A stretch of DNA of 64,000 nt from Paraburkholderia fungorum (GTDB taxonomy: Bacteria; Pseudomonadota; Gammaproteobacteria; Burkholderiales; Burkholderiaceae). Below the pieces are notes generated by a model. The model was given only the letters and a program-made list of their open reading frames with translations, made no database searches and was not told where the DNA came from. Where the stretch lies: NCBI RefSeq assembly GCF_900099835.1, contig NZ_FNKP01000001.1, forward strand, positions 868,001 to 932,000, read 5' to 3'. Below, in pieces: positions 17,088 to 26,531 of this stretch (positions are counted from its first letter, which is position 1; each line of letters opens with the position of its first letter). Made by a program: the position numbers and the translations under genes.

Positions 17088-19190
17088 TTATTGCCCACGC
17101 ATGAACAGCCGATCGAGATCGGACAGCGTCAACTGATACCACGTCGGACGCCCGTGATTGCATTGGTCGGCGCGCTCGGTCGCTTCCATCTGACGCAGCA
17201 GCGCGTTCATTTCATCGAGCGTGAGGCGGCGATTCGCGCGCACCGCGTGGTGGCACGCGAGCGTGCCGAGCAGTTCGTGCTGACGCTCGGTCAACACGCG
17301 CGAGCCGCCGAACGCGTGCAGATCGGACAGCACCGCGCGCGCGAGCGCCTGCAGATCGGCGTCTTTCAGCAACGCGGGCACCGCGCGGATCGCCAGCGTG
17401 GTCGGCGACAGAACGGCGAGGTCGAAGCCGAGCGCGTCGAGCGTGTCGCGTTCTTCTTCCACGGTGCCGATTTCGATCGGATCGGCGGGCATCGTCTGCG
17501 GAATCAGCAGAGGCTGCACGGCGATTGCGCGATCGGCGAGCGCGTTCTTGAACTGCTCGTACAGAATGCGCTCGTGCGCGGCATGCATGTCCACGATGAC
17601 GAGCCCGTGTGCGTTCTGCGCGAGCACGTAAATGCCGTGGATCTGGCCGAGCGCGAAGCCGAGCGGCTGCTCGTCGTGAGCGTTGAACGAGGGCGACGTG
17701 TAAGGCGCCGATGCGTTATACGGGGATGAATTTTCAGCGGCGGAGTCGCGTGCTTCGAAAAGCGTGGCGCCCTCGGCGGTGCCCGACTGTGTGTCTTTGC
17801 GGCCAAAGAGTGCGTCGTAAAACGCCAGCGGTTGTGCGACCGGCAACGTGCCTTGGGTCATACGCGCCTGGCGCATCCACGTGTTGCCGGGTTGCGATGA
17901 GCTTCCGAAGCCGCTGCCGGAGTTGCCACCCGAGCCGCCGAAGCCGCCGCCCGAGCCACCAAAGCCACCACCCACTGGCGAACCAAAGCCGCTACCGCCC
18001 ACGCCCGCGCCACCCAACGGCGTCGCACCAAACGAAGCCGGGCTGCCGGCCGGCGCTTCCAGGTGCGCCGCGTGTCCACCCGACGTCGTTTCCGGTGATG
18101 CGCCCGCATGCCGCGCCAACGCGCGCTGCACCGCATGGAATACGAACTGGTGGATCGAGCGCGAATCGCGAAACCGCACTTCGATCTTCGACGGATGCAC
18201 GTTCACATCGACGCCCTCAGGCGGCAGATCGAGAAACAGCACATACGACGGATATCGATCGCCATGCAGCACGTCTTCATAAGCGGCGCGCACCGCGTGG
18301 GTGAGCAGCTTGTCGCGCACGAAGCGGCCATTGACGAAGAAATACTGCTGGTCGGCGCGGCCCCGGCTCGCGGTCGGCAGACCCGCGCAGCCATAAACAG
18401 CCAGCGGACCCGCGGATTCATCGAGCGGCAAATGGGCAGTCGCGAACGTCTCGCCGAGAATCTTCGCGACGCGCACCGGCGGTTCGCTCGCATTCCAGTG
18501 TTCGACCGCCTTGCCGTTATGCAGCACCGAAATCGCGACGTCCGGCCGCGCGAGTGCCGCGCGGCGAATCTGTTCAAGACAGTGGCCGAGTTCGGTCTGT
18601 TCGCTCTTCAGGAATTTGCGGCGCGCGGGCGTGTTGAAGTACAACTCGCGCACTTCGATCGTCGTGCCCTGGGTGCCGGCCGCCGGGCTCAGCACGCCGG
18701 TTTGCGCGTCCACGCGCACGGCATGCGGCGCGTCGGCGGTGCGGCTGGTGATCGTCATTTCCGCGACCGACGCAATCGAGGCCAGCGCTTCTCCGCGAAA
18801 CCCGAGCGTGGCAACCGCTTCGAGTTCGGCGAGCGAGCGGATCTTGCTGGTCGCGTGACGCATCAACGCTAACGCGAGTTCGTTTTCCGGAATGCCGCAG
18901 CCGTCGTCGGTGATTGAGATCCGTTTGACGCCGCCTTCGTCGAGCAGAATGCGCAGCGTCTGCGCGCCCGCGTCGAGCGCGTTTTCCAGCAACTCCTTGA
19001 CGACGGAAGCCGGCCGCTCGACCACTTCGCCGGCGGCGATCTGGCTGATCAGTTGATCGGGGAGCGGCTGGATCGCGCGTAACGGGCGCGGCGTTCTGGC
19101 AGAAGCCGCGGCAGACGAGGCATCAGAAGCTGCAGCGGACACTGGGGCCGCAGCGGCGGAGCCGACGGGCGTTTCGGAAAATTCGGACAT
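17088..19190 (-). CDS. mutL: DNA mismatch repair protein MutL
   Basis: MutL couples mismatch recognition by MutS to strand incision and excision. The 700-residue product (ATG 19190; the frame extends to 19214) has a GHKL ATPase domain with the ELLENALDAGA, DDGCGI and GFRGEALASI motifs, then a linker rich in glycine and serine around residues 395-430. The C-terminal dimerisation domain carries DMHAAHERILYE near residue 530, the metal-binding motif of endonuclease-type MutL, plus ACHHAVRANR and a late CNHGRP. It is therefore likely a nicking MutL, unlike the E. coli protein. Confidence 0.96.
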   Translation of the reverse strand: MSEFSETPVGSAAAAPVSAAASDASSAAASARTPRPLRAIQPLPDQLISQIAAGEVVERPASVVKELLENALDAGAQTLRILLDEGGVKRISITDDGCGIPENELALALMRHATSKIRSLAELEAVATLGFRGEALASIASVAEMTITSRTADAPHAVRVDAQTGVLSPAAGTQGTTIEVRELYFNTPARRKFLKSEQTELGHCLEQIRRAALARPDVAISVLHNGKAVEHWNASEPPVRVAKILGETFATAHLPLDESAGPLAVYGCAGLPTASRGRADQQYFFVNGRFVRDKLLTHAVRAAYEDVLHGDRYPSYVLFLDLPPEGVDVNVHPSKIEVRFRDSRSIHQFVFHAVQRALARHAGASPETTSGGHAAHLEAPAGSPASFGATPLGGAGVGGSGFGSPVGGGFGGSGGGFGGSGGNSGSGFGSSSQPGNTWMRQARMTQGTLPVAQPLAFYDALFGRKDTQSGTAEGATLFEARDSAAENSSPYNASAPYTSPSFNAHDEQPLGFALGQIHGIYVLAQNAHGLVIVDMHAAHERILYEQFKNALADRAIAVQPLLIPQTMPADPIEIGTVEEERDTLDALGFDLAVLSPTTLAIRAVPALLKDADLQALARAVLSDLHAFGGSRVLTERQHELLGTLACHHAVRANRRLTLDEMNALLRQMEATERADQCNHGRPTWYQLTLSDLDRLFMRGQ

Positions 19191-19422
19191 GGCGAAATTA
19201 TAACGATTCGTCACGACGTGCCGGGGAGCGCACTCAATGGCCGCAGATTTTTAATCGCGGCCGGGCACTTTCGGTATCATGACGCGGTCAATTTCGGGCG
19301 GCGAGCATGCGCTCGTTGCTATCTGCCGCTATCGTTCGCAAGTCTGCCGCGCATGGCTGTATTTCGCGGGCTGTATTCCACGATTACCCCCGTTTTCACA
19401 ACGCTCAACAGAGGACGCCCCC

Positions 19423-20094
19423 TTGGACACGTTGCTACATTTCGTCAATCTTGTCTTGCATATCGACAAGTTCCTCGGGGACTTCATTCACGTGTACGGC
19501 GCCTGGGTCTACGCCGTGCTGTTCCTGATCGTATTCGCCGAGACGGGCCTGGTCGTTCTGCCGTTTCTGCCTGGCGATTCGCTGCTGTTCATCGGCGGCG
19601 CGTTCTGCGCGACCGGTGAGATGAACCTCGGCGCGTTGATCCTGTTGCTGCTGATCGCAGCGGTCGCGGGCAATACCGTCAACTACATGATCGGCCGGGC
19701 TATCGGACCGCGGGTGTTCAATTCGCACATCCCTTTTCTCGAACGTTTTCTCGACCGCAAAGCGCTGCAGAAGACGCACAACTTCTACGAGAAGCACGGC
19801 GGCAAGACGATCGTGCTCGCGCGCTTCATTCCGGTAGTGCGGACTTTCGCGCCGTTCGTGGCGGGCGCGTCGGAGATGACGGTCAGCCGGTTCCAGTTGT
19901 TCAACATCATCGGCGCGCTGTTGTGGGTGCTGCTGCTCGTGTTGCTCGGCTACTTCTTCGGCAACATTCCGTTCATTCGCCAGTATCTGAATGTGATCGT
20001 GCTGGTGGGTATCGGCGCGGCCATCGTGCCGGTTCTGCTCGGCGCGTTGTGGAAGATGTTGCGCAAGGGCGACGCGAAGGCAGGCAGCCGCTAA
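19423..20094 (+). CDS. DedA-family membrane protein
   Basis: DedA proteins are inner-membrane proteins needed for membrane homeostasis and thought to move lipid carriers such as undecaprenyl phosphate. The 223-residue product from TTG 19423, with AGAGGA seven bases upstream, shows the two hallmark segments ETGLVVLPFLPGDSLLF near residue 40 and RFIPVVRTFAPFVAG near 140, and ends with two long hydrophobic helices. ATG-started extensions up to 19279 add residues with no family similarity, so TTG was preferred. A strong bidirectional terminator follows. Confidence 0.9.
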   Translation: MDTLLHFVNLVLHIDKFLGDFIHVYGAWVYAVLFLIVFAETGLVVLPFLPGDSLLFIGGAFCATGEMNLGALILLLLIAAVAGNTVNYMIGRAIGPRVFNSHIPFLERFLDRKALQKTHNFYEKHGGKTIVLARFIPVVRTFAPFVAGASEMTVSRFQLFNIIGALLWVLLLVLLGYFFGNIPFIRQYLNVIVLVGIGAAIVPVLLGALWKMLRKGDAKAGSR

Positions 20095-20143
20095 AGCGCT
20101 ATTGCGGAGATGCGTCAGGGCTGCATGAATGGCGCTGACGAAC

Positions 20144-20176
20144 AAAAGGCGTCGCGAGATTCGCGACGCCTTTTTT
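20144..20176. terminator. Bidirectional intrinsic terminator
   Basis: GGCGTCGCGA (20148-20157) pairs perfectly with TCGCGACGCC (20161-20170), flanked by AAAA on the left and TTTTTT on the right. It separates the dedA gene from the convergent mscS gene and can serve both. Confidence 0.92.
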
Positions 20177-20288
20177 CATTTTGCGTTGGTCGATAGTTGC
20201 GGTCTGGAATCAGCGGCGCATGCGGGTGTTGCCAAAGATCTCTTAACTAGCCACTAACAGCCCGCCGCCGCGAATAAGCTCATCGCGC

Positions 20289-21101
20289 TCAGGTAATCGC
20301 GCGCGGTGCGAGCGGCGTCTCCGGCGTCGGATAACCGGCTTCCTTGAAGGTCTGGACAATCGTCCGGTTCGTGTCGAAATAGACCTGCCAGTAATGTTCG
20401 TTGGCCGTATAAGGACGCACGCATAGCAGCGGCCCTTCCGGCGTGAAGCTCAACACTTCGATGTCGGGAGCGGGATCGGTGGCGACGTTCGGAATCTGCG
20501 AAACCGCCGCCTTCAACCGGTTCATCGCATCGGTGGGATCGACGCCGTTGGCGATCTTCGCGGTCAGTTCCACGCGACGTACCGGCAGCACGCTGAAGTT
20601 CGAGATCGTGTCTGAAAAGATCTTGTTGTTGCCGACGATGGTCGTCACGTTGTCCGGCGTCACGATCGTGGTGCCGAACAGACCCAACTCCGAAACCGTA
20701 CCGGTGACGCCGCCCGCGGTGACGAAATCGCCGACCTTGAACGGCCGCAGCACCTGCATGAAGATGCCCGCCGCGAAGTGGGCGAGCAGACCGCCCCAGG
20801 CGGTGCCGATCGCGAGACCTAGACCGGCGAGCAGCGCAGCGAACGAGGTTGTCTGTACGCCGAACACCTGCAGGATCGCGAGGATCAGCAGGAGGTTCAG
20901 CAAGGCGCCGAGAATCGAGCCGAGGTAATGAGCCAGCGTGGGATCGACGCGGCCGTTGCGCGCGAGCACCTTGCGCAGCAAACCGGTGATCAGGCCGATA
21001 ACCCAGCGGCCGACAATCCACAGGACAATTGCCCCGAGAACCTTGGTGCCGAGGTCGACGCCCCGGGTCATGATGAACACGCGTACGGTATCGAGATCCA
21101 A
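20289..21101 (-). CDS. Small-conductance mechanosensitive channel (MscS family)
   Basis: MscS channels open under membrane tension to release solutes during hypo-osmotic shock. The 270-residue product from TTG 21101, preceded by GAGGGA, has three transmembrane helices: about 12-35, 50-75 and the glycine/alanine-rich pore helix near 80-110 (FAALLAGLGLAIGTAWGGLLAHFAAGI region). The Sm-like beta domain with VGDFVTAGGVTGTV and the C-terminal alpha/beta domain follow. An ATG at 21185 would add 28 residues of doubtful relevance. Length is close to E. coli MscS (286). Confidence 0.93.
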   Translation of the reverse strand: MDLDTVRVFIMTRGVDLGTKVLGAIVLWIVGRWVIGLITGLLRKVLARNGRVDPTLAHYLGSILGALLNLLLILAILQVFGVQTTSFAALLAGLGLAIGTAWGGLLAHFAAGIFMQVLRPFKVGDFVTAGGVTGTVSELGLFGTTIVTPDNVTTIVGNNKIFSDTISNFSVLPVRRVELTAKIANGVDPTDAMNRLKAAVSQIPNVATDPAPDIEVLSFTPEGPLLCVRPYTANEHYWQVYFDTNRTIVQTFKEAGYPTPETPLAPRAIT

Positions 21102-21393
21102 GATGTCCCTCGTTGGGTAAGTTGCCTTCGACTGATTGAACGACGGTGGCGCAATACAGCGGCAAATGCCCGGCGAGGGGCGCAAGCGGTAACTCTCGGT
21201 CTTCGGGAGTTATAGGCGACGGCGCGCGCATGTGCAAGGACCGTTCCAGACCGCGAGGAGGGCGGCCTGGCGGGAATGGCAAGTGTTCTGGCGGTTGTCT
21301 GTTCGGGCGAGCGGCGCGCGCGTCTTTCGAATGTGAGGCGTCTTTCCGGCGCTGAATCTTGTGGCGTGTGGCGCAAGCTGCACGGCGCTCGTC
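21102..21393. other. Gap between mscS and a membrane-protein gene
   Basis: Both flanking genes are on the minus strand. I see no convincing gene or terminator here; the region has normal GC content. Confidence 0.4.
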
Positions 21394-21768
21394 CTACCTA
21401 TGCAGATGCGACTCCGAATACTGCGATGTGCTGATCGCAACCGGCTTGTCGGCGCTAACCTGCCGCGGCCGCGCACGGCGGGCGACGTAACTCCACACGA
21501 CGGCGGCAGCAATCGCGAGTCCATACGCGCAGGCTCGTTCGACGAACGCATCGGGCGAGCTGAACTGGCCGTAGCGGCTTTGTGAATCCGCGAACACGAC
21601 GAAGGTCAGCGCTGCATCGAGAAGAAGCGCGAACAGCGCGAGCGTGACGAACACGTGAGAGCCATTGACCGGCCGCCCCGGCGCGAACCGGTTATACAGA
21701 TGACACGCAATCCGAACGATCACAAGCAGCGCGAGGTTCGAGACGAGATCGAGCAGGAAATGGGTCAT
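21394..21768 (-). CDS. Predicted membrane protein, 124 aa, unknown function
   Basis: The frame from ATG 21768 encodes 124 residues with three or four hydrophobic segments (about 3-20, 36-58, 78-98), interrupted by short polar loops such as NRFAPGRPVNGSH. The C-terminal 25 residues are polar. I do not recognise a family. It was judged real because the hydrophobic segments are well spaced and the codon use is normal; an upstream ATG at 21834 adds 22 residues that look unrelated. No close operon partner is visible: mscS lies about 290 bases downstream on the same strand. Confidence 0.6.
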   Translation of the reverse strand: MTHFLLDLVSNLALLVIVRIACHLYNRFAPGRPVNGSHVFVTLALFALLLDAALTFVVFADSQSRYGQFSSPDAFVERACAYGLAIAAAVVWSYVARRARPRQVSADKPVAISTSQYSESHLHR

Positions 21769-22214
21769 ATCGATTGATTGAATATGCAGGGCCGCGGCAT
21801 GGCCGAAGCGTTTGCTCGCGCGATGTCTCAGCATGCCTGGCTGGATCGGCGGCGATCATTGCATATCTTTCTATCTCGATAAATGGCGAGCTTGGGCGTC
21901 CGTTGTATGTCGTCCGTGATGCTGAGTCTGATGCGGGAAATGGCTGACTGGTATCGGCGAAACGGCGGTAGGCAGCGTGAGAAAATGCGGTCTTGTTCGT
22001 GAGGAATGCGATAGGGCTTGAAGTGTTCGGCGAGGTGTTGACGGCTTATCGATCCTCACTCGATGTGATTGTCGAACTCGCCGGATGTCAGCGCGACCAA
22101 ACCGGTCGATGACAGTCGCCATTCAGGAACGCAATTTCGTGTGGGCACGCGTAGCGTAATATTTCGCAGCGTGGGCGCCGATACAGCACGCCCATATCAA
22201 TCGAGGAGACAGAC
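21769..22214. other. Gene-poor gap before the lactonase gene
   Basis: No convincing coding sequence is seen. A possible minus-strand frame at 21871-22122 is short and low-complexity. A TAATAT hexamer near 22158 could be part of a plus-strand promoter for the lactonase gene. Confidence 0.4.
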
Positions 22215-23294
22215 GTGACTCAGCAGCAAACCGCAGCGGCAATCCTGGCAGTCGGCACATACACCCTGAAAATGCCCCATGTAGATGGCAAGGGGAGAGG
22301 CATTTATCTGCTGGGCTTCGATCCGTCGACGGGCCGTCTCAGTGAACTCGCTGTGGAAGAAGCGGTGAATCCGTCGTATCTGACGTTGTCGGCGGATCGA
22401 AGCAGGCTGTACGCGGTCCGCGAGGTCAACGCCGAAGACAACCCGGGCGTCAGCACCTACGAACTCGACGCGGCAAATCACACGCTGACACTGTTGCACG
22501 ACACGCCCACGCAAGGCGTCTGGCCGTGTCACGTCTCGGTGGATAACGACCGCTCGCTGCTGCTGGTATCGAACTATCTGACTGGCGAAGTGCTGTCGTA
22601 TTTGCTCGATGCGAACGGCGTGCCGTCAGGCGAGCCGGTCGTGCTGACCCGTGACGGCACGGGGCCGGACAGCGATCGTCAGGACGGCCCGCATGCTCAT
22701 TGCGCGCGGGTCGGCCCGGATCGTCGCCATGTCTATCTGGCCGACCTTGGTGTGGATGCGGTCGTGCGTCATCCGTTGAATGGCGCGAACGTGAATCCGG
22801 TTGCCGATCAGACGGTCATGGCGGCGCCGGGCGCGGGGCCGCGTCACCTGCTGTTCACTGACAGCGGCGCTTACATGCTGGTCAATTACGAAATGTCGTC
22901 GACTGTGCGGATGTACCGGCTCGACGGCGACGACGTGTCGCTCGTCAGCGAAGTGTCGAGTCTGCCGCAAGATTTCGCCGGGAATAGCGGCGCGGGCGGC
23001 ATGCGCCTGCATCCGTCGGGACGCTTCGTCTATGTCGGCAATCGCGGACACGATTCGATCTTCGGCGCGCGTGTCGACGAAACGACCGGTTCGTTGACGC
23101 CGATCGGCACGTGGAGTCTCGGTGGCCGCACGCCGCGCGATCTGGCCGTCTCGCCCGATGGCAAATACCTGCTGGCGGCATCGCAGGACGAGGCGTTCAT
23201 CCGCGTATTCTCGATCGACGCGCAGACTGGCGAACTCAACTTCACGGGTTACGACTATCCGGTTTCGAGCGCGGTGTGCCTCGAATTCCTTTGA
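22215..23294 (+). CDS. Seven-bladed beta-propeller lactonase family protein
   Basis: The 359-residue product resembles the lactonase family that includes E. coli 6-phosphogluconolactonase YbhE. It starts with GTG at 22215 behind a GAGGAGA ribosome binding site. Repeating blades are visible as similar segments, e.g. SVDNDRSLLLVSNYLTG, GPHAHCARVGPDRRHVYLADLG, RLHPSGRFVYVGNRGHD and AVSPDGKYLLAAS. No signal peptide is seen, so it is probably cytoplasmic. The exact lactone substrate is unknown; there are no pentose-phosphate genes nearby. A bidirectional terminator follows. Confidence 0.87.
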   Translation: MTQQQTAAAILAVGTYTLKMPHVDGKGRGIYLLGFDPSTGRLSELAVEEAVNPSYLTLSADRSRLYAVREVNAEDNPGVSTYELDAANHTLTLLHDTPTQGVWPCHVSVDNDRSLLLVSNYLTGEVLSYLLDANGVPSGEPVVLTRDGTGPDSDRQDGPHAHCARVGPDRRHVYLADLGVDAVVRHPLNGANVNPVADQTVMAAPGAGPRHLLFTDSGAYMLVNYEMSSTVRMYRLDGDDVSLVSEVSSLPQDFAGNSGAGGMRLHPSGRFVYVGNRGHDSIFGARVDETTGSLTPIGTWSLGGRTPRDLAVSPDGKYLLAASQDEAFIRVFSIDAQTGELNFTGYDYPVSSAVCLEFL

Positions 23295-23350
23295 GCCGAT
23301 TCACTCGGTAAGCCGGAAAGTGGACCGCAGTCTCAACCGCAATGGCAAAT

Positions 23351-23382
23351 AAAAAGACGGGCGGTTTCCCCGCCCGTCTTTC
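23351..23382. terminator. Bidirectional intrinsic terminator
   Basis: AAGACGGGCGG (23354-23364) and CCGCCCGTCTT (23370-23380) form an 11-bp perfect stem with a TTTCC loop. A-rich sequence on the left gives the T-run for the minus strand. It lies between the convergent lactonase and GH54-like genes. Confidence 0.9.
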
Positions 23383-23413
23383 CGTGTGTCGGCAAGTCAG
23401 TCCTTGACGTTTA

Positions 23414-25480
23414 TCACGTCCCCATAGACGGCATCGAAAGGCTCGGGCAGAAATGCGTCGCCGCCAGCCCTTGCGCCTGTTGCGAGCGGACGCCCGCCGC
23501 ACTCGACGTCGGCGGATCGATGAAGACTTGCGCGTTGTTCGCTCCAGCCGGTGCAGTGAACGTCATCGTCACCTTCCACCAGTTGCCCGACTTCACCGCG
23601 GTCAGCGAGGTCGGCTTGCCCGAACCCCACGTACCTTGCACGATCGCGCCCGTGTTCGTGTTGAGCACCCACGGAACTTCCGCGCCGTTCGGACCATCGG
23701 TCTGAACCGAGCCGCCCGGGAACACCGTTGCGTTGGTCGTCGCGAGGACGTAGTCGGTGAAGGTGTAGCTCTGGCCGCCTTGCACGCGGATCGTTTCGTC
23801 GATGTTGGCGATCGAGTTGCCGTTCGCGTTCGTCAACGTTGCCGCGTACGTGCTGGTTCCCGAGATGTCCGTCGCGACCGCTGCCGTGGCGCCGTTCGCT
23901 TGCGTCCACGCATTCGACGATGCCAGGCTCAGCGGCGAGTTGATCAGGTTATTCGCCGAACAGGCGGCCGCCGTCTTGTCGGTCGTCGGGCCGTAGAAGT
24001 TCGCGATGCTCGCCTGGATCGCATCGTCCGTTGCGTTCGATGTCGATTTGGCGATCACCGCGCCTTCGAAGAACTGGATCGGCGCTGCGCTGCCGTCGCC
24101 ACCTTCGCCGAGCGACAGACCACCTTGCCATTGTCCGTTGAACGCATGGCCTGCATCGTTGAAGAAGTTATACGCTTCGGGCGGCGCCTGATCGAAGACC
24201 GGCGTGAGGACACTTTGCGATGCATCGCCGCTCTTCACGGCAAAGAGATTGGACTGCGTCACCGGCGAGTATTTCGACAGCACCGTCACGAAGTTCGCGT
24301 TGGCGGGCTGTTGCGGACCGTACAGATAGACGCCCGCTTCCGCGTCGACGCCCGGCCAGTTCACGCCCTTGCAGCTCCCCGAGCTGAGCGGCGAGACGCC
24401 GGTATAGCCGTCGCAATAGCCGAACACGGCGGCGTTGCCGCTCGAGAAGGCCAGGCCGAACATTTCACCTTCGATCTCGCCCTTCGCATAGGTGCTGGGA
24501 TCGGCACTGTCTTCCATGTTGCCGTAGGTGCCGCAGCAGCCGGACGCCGGGCCGTACTGCGCGCCCGCCACCATGTATTCCGCGATTTCGGAGTCGCCGA
24601 TCGACTGGTTCACCGTGCCGATGCGGTTGCGATAAGCCTGTCCGCCGACTGTGCCCAACGCTGGAATCTGCACGCCCTGGCCCAGCGTCATGTAGCTCAG
24701 CGCAGCCTGTCCGCCGGAGAGCGCAGGCAAGTCGTTACCGATGGTCAAAGCGAGAGTCGGCGATTGGGTGGTCAGCATGGGAGCCGTGTGGACCTGAACG
24801 GTCAACGTGCCGCTGGTGCCCGGCAGCGTGATGGTGGCGAAGCCGTTGAGGACCGGCACTGTCATCGTCGATGTGGTGGAACCCGGAGCGCCGGTCGTGA
24901 CGACCAGTGATTCGGTGCCGTCCGAATTGAGTTTGAGCGTGGCGGGCACGTTGCCGAAAGCGCCGCCCTTCAGCGGCGCGACCAGATCTATCTGGTCGTA
25001 GATATCGGAGACCGTGCAGGTCGTGTTGTTGCAGAACGTGTTGACGCTGTTCACGTTGGCCGAGCCGAGCAGCTTATTGTCGGCGCCGCTGGGCAAGGTG
25101 CTGGCCGTGTATGCGTAGACGTCCTGCGTGGCTTTATCGGATGCGCGTTGGACCTGGAACAGGGGGCCGGTGTAGTTCTTCGTCAGCAGTCGCGTCACGC
25201 TGTGTGCAGCGACGCAGGCGGTGCCGGCGTCGGATGCGGCATCGCAGGGGAGAGCAGGGGGGGCTGCGGCGTCGGTGTCTGGCGGGGTCGCTGTGCCTGT
25301 TCCTGTGCCGGAGGTGTCCGACGTCGATGTCGACGAACCGCTGCCGGATGGCGTAGATGGCTGCGACGTGCTGCTGTTTTGCGACTGGGATGACGCGGGG
25401 TTGGAGTCGCCATTACACGCGGCGAGCAGGATTGGCAGCATCAGTAAAGCGGAAAGTAAGCCGGTTCTTCTTGACTTCAT
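23414..25480 (-). CDS. Lipoprotein resembling GH54 alpha-L-arabinofuranosidase
   Basis: The 688-residue product (ATG 25480, preceded by AAGGAGG) has a lipoprotein signal, LLAAC with Cys 22, then a long serine/threonine-rich linker (to about 75). The following domain resembles the catalytic domain of arabinofuranosidase B (GH54, best known from fungi): PCDAA...AGTACVAAHSVTRLL, FCNNTTCTVSDIYDQ, a vicinal Cys-Cys in SGCCGTYGN, an EGEMFG segment where the nucleophile glutamate is expected, and GEGGDGS where the catalytic aspartate is expected. The C-terminal 160 residues look like a beta-sandwich carbohydrate-binding module, not CBM42. It would act on arabinose-containing plant polymers at the cell surface. 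Family call is from remembered motifs. Confidence 0.72.
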   Translation of the reverse strand: MKSRRTGLLSALLMLPILLAACNGDSNPASSQSQNSSTSQPSTPSGSGSSTSTSDTSGTGTGTATPPDTDAAAPPALPCDAASDAGTACVAAHSVTRLLTKNYTGPLFQVQRASDKATQDVYAYTASTLPSGADNKLLGSANVNSVNTFCNNTTCTVSDIYDQIDLVAPLKGGAFGNVPATLKLNSDGTESLVVTTGAPGSTTSTMTVPVLNGFATITLPGTSGTLTVQVHTAPMLTTQSPTLALTIGNDLPALSGGQAALSYMTLGQGVQIPALGTVGGQAYRNRIGTVNQSIGDSEIAEYMVAGAQYGPASGCCGTYGNMEDSADPSTYAKGEIEGEMFGLAFSSGNAAVFGYCDGYTGVSPLSSGSCKGVNWPGVDAEAGVYLYGPQQPANANFVTVLSKYSPVTQSNLFAVKSGDASQSVLTPVFDQAPPEAYNFFNDAGHAFNGQWQGGLSLGEGGDGSAAPIQFFEGAVIAKSTSNATDDAIQASIANFYGPTTDKTAAACSANNLINSPLSLASSNAWTQANGATAAVATDISGTSTYAATLTNANGNSIANIDETIRVQGGQSYTFTDYVLATTNATVFPGGSVQTDGPNGAEVPWVLNTNTGAIVQGTWGSGKPTSLTAVKSGNWWKVTMTFTAPAGANNAQVFIDPPTSSAAGVRSQQAQGLAATHFCPSLSMPSMGT

Positions 25481-26490
25481 CATCTCCTCCTTATTGCTCG
25501 GACATTCTTGAGATGCCCGGTGCATGTTAGGACAGCGGAATAAATTGGATGCCTGTATCGATGACTATTGCTGACTCGAGTGCGTGCTGCGGGGTAATGC
25601 CGGTTTGGGTCTGTTCCGTTTTTGTTTCGTTTGCCTTTGTTCCGGCGGCTGAAGCGGCTAGTTGTCGTCGTCGGGAGCGTCGGCGCTGCTCTTCTGTTAC
25701 GGGACTACTGTCGGTGGGCGGGAAGTTGCGCTCGCATACGTTTGCGTTGGCGGCTGAGTCGAGTGTTCAGATGTGAGTGTTTGGCACAACGGGAGAAGGT
25801 TGAAGCTCGGCGCGGCTTGCAATTGTCGTCTCCAATTGTTGTTGTGCAGCAACCGGCGATTGGGTTCGTTCGGTTGTTAATATTATTAATCAATAATATC
25901 GCTTCATTTATTAGGGAGATACCCTGGGACACAGCGAGGGCGAAGTGCGGTTGTGGCGCGCTCTGTTAAAGGTGATGCTGGCTGGTGCTGAGTGGAATTT
26001 GGAGATGGAGAATTTATGCTTAATATTTGTTTTTATTATTTGTACAGATACGCGGGTGATGTGGCGGGATTGGATGCTTAGGTGCTGATGTTGTGGCCTC
26101 GCGGGCGACCTGGTTTCTTACTCGCTCGGAGTCGCAGCTGGGAGTTTGTGGCTGGGGTAATGCGAGCCTCTCAACGGACAATCCGACGCCGCCACGCTTC
26201 CACTGCGATGTAGGCTCGCCTCGCGCGCTCCGGGTCATGCAGAGAGTCGAGAGTTATTTCGTGAACGAGGTGTTGAAGGTCGTGCGGACATTTGTCGGCG
26301 TGCGTTGCGCGTGTCCAGGCGAACTGCGACGAATGTCGAGTGGAGTTGACGGCCTTAAACGATGTAGCGCAGCGTCGCGAAGCAGACGGGGCTAACAAGC
26401 ATTGCCTATGTTGAGCGCATTTCGCGCAGAACCCAACATCGCGATCGGGCTACGTTATAGGCGAGAGGAAAATTCCACGCGGAAATAGAA
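25481..26490. other. AT-richer, gene-poor kilobase beside tRNA-Lys
   Basis: This stretch of about 1 kb has several AT-rich patches (25870-25930, 26010-26050), unlike the rest of the window, and only short frames in all directions, none with a ribosome binding site or familiar sequence. It lies on the 3' side of the tRNA-Lys gene. It could be degraded mobile DNA or the regulatory region of the GH54-like gene. No integrase fragment was recognised. Confidence 0.5.
25880..25899. repeat. AT-rich inverted repeat
   Basis: ATATTATT (25880-25887) and AATAATAT (25892-25899) are perfect inverted copies around AATC. The element lies in the AT-rich island upstream of the GH54-like gene (about 400 bases before its start) and may be a protein-binding site. 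Confidence 0.6.
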
Positions 26491-26523
26491 AAGGGCTTGC
26501 GACGCTGACGCGTGCAAGCCCTT
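26491..26523 (-). terminator. Terminator after tRNA-Lys
   Basis: AAGGGCTTGC (26491-26500) and GCAAGCCCTT (26514-26523) form a perfect 10-bp stem. On the minus strand it is followed by TTTTCTATTT. It lies eight bases beyond the tRNA 3' end. Confidence 0.88.
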
Positions 26524-26531
26524 CGTATCTT

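Noticed and set aside
21871..22122. An 83-codon minus-strand frame upstream of the lactonase gene
   Set aside because: Serine, histidine and arginine-rich low-complexity product without signal or family resemblance.
26093..26398. Two overlapping frames (75 and 100 codons) in the gap beside tRNA-Lys
   Set aside because: No ribosome binding site, no recognisable sequence; they lie on opposite strands of the same bases and neither stands out.
25481..26531. Integrase remnant or attachment-site repeat next to tRNA-Lys
   Set aside because: No duplicated tRNA 3' segment and no recombinase-like frame could be found, so only the compositional oddity is reported.
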